From the NCBI RefSeq assembly GCF_963675165.1, contig NC_087383.1:2200979-2264978 (forward strand): 64,000 nt of DNA, given 5' to 3'. The notes beneath the pieces were generated by a model. It had not been told where the DNA came from. It saw only the letters and a program-made list of their open reading frames with translations, and searched no databases. The position numbers and the translations under genes were made by a program. Below are positions 57,869 to 64,000 of this stretch, one piece after another. The DNA comes from Halichondria panicea (lineage: Eukaryota > Porifera > Demospongiae > Suberitida > Halichondriidae). Within the stretch, counting starts at the first letter, position 1; every line of letters begins with the position of its first letter.

Positions 57869-60800
57869 ATGTGTGCATCACGAGAGACTGATGGAGACAG
57901 CAGTAGTATTTTCGGGGATTCTAATTCCACAAGCTCACAGGTGAGCATGCAGAGCTCACATTTCATTGCACATATTAATTGTTGAAGCCACATGCAGTTT
58001 GAGAAAATTCAGTTTAATTATTGTGCTGCATGTATATTCTTTCAGGATTCTGGAAAGGGAGAATTTTTTATTAATTGGGAACTCGGAACTGCTGGGAAAT
58101 CAGCAAAAGGAGAAGATAAGGCCATGTGTGATTTTGCAATCAGGCTGAAGACACTAGTGGAAGCGAGAGAATTGACTGGGTTTTACTGTGAAGTGAAACG
58201 CGAAATGGATGGTGTTAGCAGGTACATCTAACCCTCCCTCTAACTATATACAGTTAATTACAGCACATGTGACACACCTTGTAGCTTGTTAAGTGCATGG
58301 GTGTGCAATACCTCAATCTGTATAATATACTGCATACATCTTGTATGTATACATACTTTATCTTTGAGGGATTTGTATAATTATAGCTGGTCAACTGCAT
58401 GGGTATTTCCATTTTCCATTATAGTGCAATAAAAATTATTAAAACATACTTTCCACTGACTTATAGCTCAGCCATGTGCCTATAAATGATATTAAAAATG
58501 TAGAGTTTGGAACCCACAAATAAGTATAGTTGTGGTTCCAACAATAGGCTGAAGTTGTGACTGTGGGATATCTGATATCACCAGAGCATAGTTTTCTCAC
58601 ATCATTTTTCTACTGTCATGTGTGCAGAAAAATATTATTGTTTTAGAGCACATGCAGGACGTGCTACCAATGCAATATGCTACTAAACTGATCATTTGTT
58701 TCAAACATGCAGGAGATGTTTCTTCACAAGTGACTCTGCAAACCAGAAAGTAAAGTTCATCAGCCAGCTGAACAAGTCTTTTGGGAGCGGTGGTGGATTC
58801 ACTTGTGCTTTTTCAGACTCCGAACTCACCAGATTTCTCCAGTTTCTCAAACGAGAGCATGCTTCGGATATTAAGATCTCCAAGGGAACCACCGTTATAG
58901 GATGCCAGCCTGGTAGCGATGTATGGGTGTTTGGTGATGACATCCATATCAAGTCTAACGGAGAGTGCATATCTGCAACGGAAAGTCCCTATGTGTGGTC
59001 ACCCAATTGCATAATGGCACAGTGTGACAAAGTCAGCTTCAATGAGCTTGTGCCGAAACTTTCCATCCAAAGCAGCTCAATGGAACCTTTGAAGGATCTC
59101 CTCGACGGCCTACAGATAGCCACCAAGCACAATTATCCGCGTGCTCTCCTTGTTCTTGGTGGAACCATAATGTCTTGTCACTACACCCACATTGCTGCGA
59201 AGTATGGAGGATTTCCAATTGTGCTTGCTGTCGGACCAACTGAGACTGGCAAGTCAACTGCTCTAAAGGCTGCCCTGAGTATTTTTGGGATGGCCAAAGA
59301 TGCCTTTTACGTTGAAGGTTCCAATGCTTATTTTATGGAAAGAAGTGCCCTCTCGTGTATGCCATATGGTATTGATGAGGCCACTGCACACAGCAAGCAG
59401 TTGGATGTTGTCAAGCTCATTGTCGACCTTCATGGAGCGGCTAAAACAGCCAATTTGCGTCGTGGTGCGTTTCTTCCACTGTCTGTACCTGTCATAGCAA
59501 CCAATGACAAATTGAAGGATGATCCAAGGTGTGTACATAATTAGAATGTTATACACCACAATTTTCATATAATTATATACAGCTATTTATACCTGCACTT
59601 TAAACTTTAATCACAGAGTGAAGAGCAGATGTGTGGAAATTTCCTTCCGAAGGCCAAAAGTTGGTCCCTCTACCGTTGAGGAAAGAAAGTCGAGACGTGA
59701 CTTAGAGAGTTCAATCATTAACGGAACGCCTTCTGGCATTCTTCACTGGGTGATTTCTCTAAGACAAGACCTCGAAAAAGATGGAGAGGCAGAGGTGGAG
59801 AGGATTTTGCAGCAGATCCTTCAGCTGCCTCAGTTTAGTGAACAACCCAGACTAGCGCAAAGCTGGGCTCTTATTCTTTACTTTACATTCAAGGTAAGTT
59901 TATTAATTAGTGCGCATTTGTTGATTGTTATTGAACCATACATGAAATCAAGATGGTACGCGCCTGTGGGAAGGATGAGCTGGAGAATGAAATAATGGCG
60001 TGTGTAACTCTAAATAGCACTGCAACTGAGGAAGGTACTGACAAAACTAGTTCTCTTGAAAGTGTTGTGACTGACACAGTCAGGGAAGTGCTTGAGTACT
60101 GCAATGGAAAAGTCATAAGACAGGTAATAATACTGTTAGTAATTGAGTGTGCTGTGGTGATACCTAATTCCACTTGCATGGTTTCTGTTTACTTAATTAA
60201 AGGTGTTTCTAACCACTCATATTGGTGCTCTGAATGGCTTGCACTCTTACATAATAATATGCATACACTGTAACATACATATATATATACAGGTACTCAC
60301 CTTTGTCAGAACAAGGTTGATGGTAAGCAACCAAGAAGTTGTGGCAATCCATCTTTCTCACAACGGGCTGAAATTTACTCATTCCCTTGATGAAATTAGA
60401 AATGCTGTCGACCAACTTGAGTGGGGGAAAGGCACGGACAGCAAAGATTTCCTGAATCCTACCAAACATAGTGGGACGTTAATAAATAGGAAAACAAGTG
60501 ATCGCGTAAGAGCTGCCAACATCTTTCTTAACAAACTTCCTAAAAATCTTCACGATGTACTTAGAAGGGGTTAGTTTGTCTTTACCTATTTTGTTTATAG
60601 TATCAGTGTCACAGAATAAACATTGTGTACACACGCAGTGACCGACCCTGAGACTCCATTGGCTGAAGTAATTAAGTGTGGGCTGGAAGTGGCTGAAAAA
60701 ACTCCATGCAGTGAGGAAGAGGAAAACAGTGGGCCAGGCTTAACTACTGAAACAGAAGCTGTCGATGGGGACAAGAAACATGCTACTGTAACAACATCAC

Positions 60801-60928
60801 TGACTGAAACAGACGGTACATCTACTGATGGATCTGTCGATGATGGGGACAAGAAACGTGCTACAAGATCCTCGACTATTGTGCCTCCTTTTTCCAAAAG
60901 ACTTTGCAAGGGGAACAATATTTACTAA
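57869..60928 (+). CDS. MULE-borne P-loop ATPase, seven exons, apparently intact
   Basis: The exons are 57869-57940, 58046-58221, 58713-59528, 59617-59893, 59953-60123, 60293-60569 and 60639-60928. Every join uses GT..AG and keeps phase, giving 693 codons with the stop (692 aa). A Ser-rich N-terminus (24 aa) is followed by a small domain (KGEFFINWELGTAGKSAKGE). The large exon carries Walker A GPTETGKST (about 257-265) in VLAVGP...STALKAALSIFG, an IDEAT Walker B-like acid pair (304-305), and a VPVIATNDKL sensor-like strand. Then come a helical region, a small domain, and an acidic tail ending in KRATRSS...PFSKRLCK, a possible nuclear signal. The order recalls DUF927/SF3-type or MuB-like transposition ATPases, but I cannot assign a family. 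The start ATG is chosen by its in-phase exon. Confidence 0.8.
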
Positions 60929-61061
60929 CAATACTGGTTGAATATTATTCAGTGCGCTAAATTATATATAAGTGCACGAAATGTGTTGTTTTGTTATAAT
61001 CAATCTGTTGTCGTTACGTTCTACCATGCATGCATTGAATTGACAAATTTAATTATAAGAC

Positions 61062-62206
61062 TAACTCGACTCAGCAGACTCTCCAGACTCTCCGGACTCT
61101 CCGGACTCTCCAGACTCTCCAGACTCTCCAGACTCTCAGGACTCTCCAGACTCTCCGGACTCACTAGACTCTCCAGACTCTCAGGACTCTCGGGACTCTC
61201 GGGACTCTCAGGACTCTCAGGACTCTCAGGACTCACTAGACTCTCCGGACTATAGCTAGACTCGCAGGACTCTCCAGACTCTCCAGACTCGCAGGACTCT
61301 CCAGACTCTCTAGACTCGCAGGACTCTCAGGACACTCAGGGCTCTCCGGACTCTCAGGACTCCCAGACTCTCAGGACTCTCAGGACTTGCCAGACTCTCA
61401 GGACTCTCCAGACTCGCAGGACTCTCAGGACTCGCCAGACTCTCCAGACTCCCAGGGCTCTCCAGACTCGCCAGACTCTCAGGACTTGCCAGACTCGCAG
61501 GACTCTCCAGACTCTCAGGACTCTCAGGGCTCTCCAGACTCTCCGGACTCTCCGGACTCGCCAGACTCTTCAGACTCCCAGGGCTCTCCAGACTCTCAGG
61601 ACTCTCAAGACTCTCCAGACTCTCAGGACTCGCTAGACTCTCCAGACTCTCGGGACTCTCAGGACTCTCAGGACTCGCTAGACTCTCCGGACTATAGCTA
61701 GACTCGCAGGACTCTCCAGACTCGCAGGACTCTCAGGACACTCAGGGCTCTCCGGACTCTCAGGACTCCCAGACTCTCAGGACTCTCAGGACTTGCCAGA
61801 CTCTCAGGACTCTCCAGACTCGCAGGACTCTAAGGACTCGCCAGACTCTCCAGACTCCCAGGGCTCTCCAGACTCGCCAGACTCTCAGGACTTGCCAGAC
61901 TCGCAGGACTCTCAGGGCTCTCAGGACTCTCAGGGCTCTCCAGACTCTCCGGACTCGCCAGACTCTCCAGACTCCCAGGGCTCTCCAGACTCTCAGGAAT
62001 CTCCAGACTCTCCAGACTCTCAGGACTCGCTAGACTCTCCAGACTCTCAGGACTCGCCAGACTCTCAGGACTCTCCGGACTCTCCAGACTCCCAGGACTC
62101 TCAGGGCTCTCCGGACTCTCCAGATTCTCCAGACTCGCAGGACTCGCAGGACTCTCCAGACTCCCAGGACTCCTCAGGGCTCCTCAGGGCCAGGACTCGC
62201 TGGACT
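61062..62206 (-). repeat. Right subterminal minisatellite array
   Basis: This is a mirror image of the left array: CCAGACTCT, CAGGACTCT and CTAGACTCT units. It has two long internal near-duplicates, each with CTCTCCGGACTATAGCTAG (about 61240 and 61690), so it grew by block duplication. The strand is pyrimidine-rich. ORFs of (Asp-Ser-Pro/Gln)n across it are repeat translation. Confidence 0.9.
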
Positions 62207-62338
62207 GCGCGACACAGCGTATTCGTGATAATATTATTATTAGCCGCCCCCTAGGCTAGCTACGGTGCAATTATAATGAGATTCACGGTCATTTTAACCC
62301 TTTCTACACAGGCTAACGTACTGCATTTAGCCACTTGT
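62195..62338 (-). repeat. Right terminal inverted repeat of the MULE
   Basis: It is the counterpart of 53097-53225, read outward to ...TTTAGCCACTTGT. It is the more complete copy. Confidence 0.85.
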
Positions 62339-63789
62339 ACTGTGTGTGTATGTGTGTCTGTGTGTCTGTGTGTCTGTTCCAGCTGTAACTGCTCAACGGT
62401 TGCAATGCGACGAAAACTAACAGCTTCTATAGGCTTCTAGCCACGTTCTCTTGGATTTTGATTCGTGGATTTGCAAACTAAAGCTTCTTTCTCGAGTTAT
62501 GGCTAGTTTGACTCACATTGAAGGCTGTTGCAGTCTCTTCAGAATCTTTCATAGCATCATCTGTCCGCACAAACTTTCTATTTAACATATGAGTTAGCCT
62601 TGCACTAAAGCGCTAGCTTTTTGTTAGCTACAATACTCAGAAAATATCTGTTAAAACAGCTAGCTAGCAGTAGCCATTTGTGAAATTGATCTCTTTGGAC
62701 ACACCCTTTAATTATTCCTGTGTATGTAATGCGCATGCGCGCTCATTCCCCACGTGTGAGAAAATAATAATATCCAAGATCCAGATCCAGATCCTCCTGG
62801 CAGAATCATCTTTGTCTTGAAGGCCTGGTAAGCCACAAAACACTACCATAATTATAACAATATAGATAACAATATGCATGTACACAGGTCTTTTCTTCTT
62901 AGATATTATATACACTGAACTACAGATCTTGGAAGAATCAATTTTCTTCTTTCTTGAGGTCCTAGTAAGCCACATAATACAACAACAGATGCATGTAAAT
63001 AAGTCTTTTCTTCTCAGTGACTTTATATAGATAAGCTAACTTTAATATAAAATTCATTATAGAAACTAATATAACACTCTAATACTTTTCAGCGAAAGCA
63101 AAAACATGGCGAGAGGCATTAGCACAGCGCCAGCTTGAACACTAGTTCATACAGTTTTGACAATTGATTTTAATTAATTCTGCCATAATGCATTCAATGA
63201 CAATTTAAATGCATAGAGAAAAGTAGTGAAGTATTATATACTAGTACATATAATTATGTTAGACACTATAAAAACAAAATTAATGTTGTTAATTAATTAC
63301 AACTTGTCAATAGCACAGCAATAACAAAGGCTTCTCCTTGGTAACAATAACAGACACACAGACACACGCACGCGCACACAGTCAGCTTTACCGTATCCCT
63401 CGTGCGGCTACGCCTCGAGGCATAACAAGGGCTTCTCCTTGGTAATAATGATAAATGCTCACATGCACAGTAAATTGTCAATGAACACAAAGCAATTTGC
63501 TAGTGAAAATCCAATTTAACGCTCTGATGCCTTTTGTTCATATAATTATGAGGAAGATGAGCAAATTAACGTTCACTTTAGCCCTCCCAAACATCTTCTA
63601 AACATCTTCATGATTGCCAGGCCCTCGTATTGCAGCTGAAGGAGGTCCTGTGTGGGGAGAAGAGAGGGCAGTGAAACACTTCAACTGGTGTAAGACAAAT
63701 GAATACATGTACTTACATACACCGTACAAGCACAACACTATATACCTGACACAAGGCAGTAATTTTTTTCTTCTCCTTGGTAATGATAG

Positions 63790-63820
<31 letters not shown>

Positions 63821-64000
63821 CAGCTTTACTGTATCCCTCGTGCGGTAATAATAGACACACACGCACAGTCAGCTTTACGGTATCCCTCGTGCGGCTACGC
63901 CTCGAGGCATAACAAGGGCTTCTCCTTGAATTGGATAAATGCTCACATGCACAGTAAATTGTCAATGCAAGCAATTTGCTAGTGAAAATCAAATTTAATG
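62339..64000. repeat. Copy of the NLR3 downstream region
   Basis: From ACTGTGTGTGTATG on, the sequence follows 34812-36474 at high identity. It contains the interior and right end of the 1.1-kb TIR element (right end about 63426), a kinesin-like C-terminal exon (minus, about 63645-63560), and a shorter (CA)n run (about 63790-63818). The left 43 bp of the TIR element are missing because the MULE end takes their place. There is no complete gene. Confidence 0.85.

Larger units (their letters stand above)
53097..62338. mobile_element. 9.2-kb Mutator-like (MULE) transposon with ATPase gene and inverted repeat arrays
   Basis: The outermost bases are ACAAGTGGCTAAATGCAGTA on the left and the exact complement on the right. 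The TIRs run about 120 bp with a few substitutions and an indel, ending at GTGTCGCGCAGTCCAGCGAG. Inside each TIR is an array of about 1.1 kb of a 9-bp-type repeat in opposite orientation, then two divergent genes. The transposase core (D...D...CxxH...E) places it with MuDR/MULE elements. The 9-bp sequences beside the ends differ (TGTATATAG and ACTGTGTGT), so no target duplication is present. Confidence 0.85.

Noticed and set aside
61387-62254. ORFs of (DSPDSQ)n, resembling a Ser-Asp-rich surface protein
   Set aside because: This is the right subterminal array of the transposon; the open frame follows from the 9-bp unit.

Overview
The window looks like nuclear DNA of a demosponge. It is AT-rich, the genes have short introns with GT..AG ends, and intergenic space is full of small inverted-repeat elements. 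Its main genes are animal-type NLR immune receptors (Death + NACHT + LRR), a family known to be strongly expanded in the demosponge Amphimedon. The species is inferred, not shown. I saw no rRNA, tRNA, CRISPR or bacterial-style operon.

Layout. Bases 1-730 hold the start of a minus-strand EFR3-like gene at the window edge and a minus-strand mobile-element ORF. From 1 to 53 kb lies a tandem array with a repeat unit of about 15.5 kb. Four plus-strand NLR genes start at 1061, 16232, 31786 and 47726. Each has the same three exons: a 25-nt start exon, a Death-domain exon, and one large NACHT-LRR exon. The space between them carries minus-strand exons of a kinesin-7/CENP-E-like gene in several partial, rearranged copies, plus an EFR3-like HEAT exon seen twice. 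Every NLR has the same inverted repeat about 100 bp upstream of its ATG. NLR1, NLR3 and NLR4 read through. NLR2 has a 2-bp insertion that breaks its Death-domain exon.

From 53,097 to 62,338 the array is interrupted by a 9.2-kb DNA transposon. It has near-identical terminal inverted repeats, and inside each a 1.1-kb array of a degenerate 9-bp GAGTCTGGA-like repeat; the two arrays are in opposite orientation. Between them are two divergent genes. One is a MULE/Mutator-type transposase on the minus strand (C2H2 finger, DDE core, SWIM and PHD fingers), now broken by a 440-bp MITE and two frame shifts. The other is an apparently intact seven-exon P-loop ATPase gene (692 aa) on the plus strand. Pairing a Mutator-like transposase with a large ATPase and inverted minisatellite ends is the most unusual system here. 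The two flanks come from different array units and there is no target-site duplication, so the element sits at a recombination or assembly junction.

From 62,339 to the end the sequence is a second copy of the region downstream of NLR3 (about 34.8-36.5 kb). Many smaller elements are placed precisely: a MITE with a 9-bp target duplication, pogo-like MITEs in each unit, and a TA-flanked MITE seen in empty, filled and footprint states at equivalent positions.
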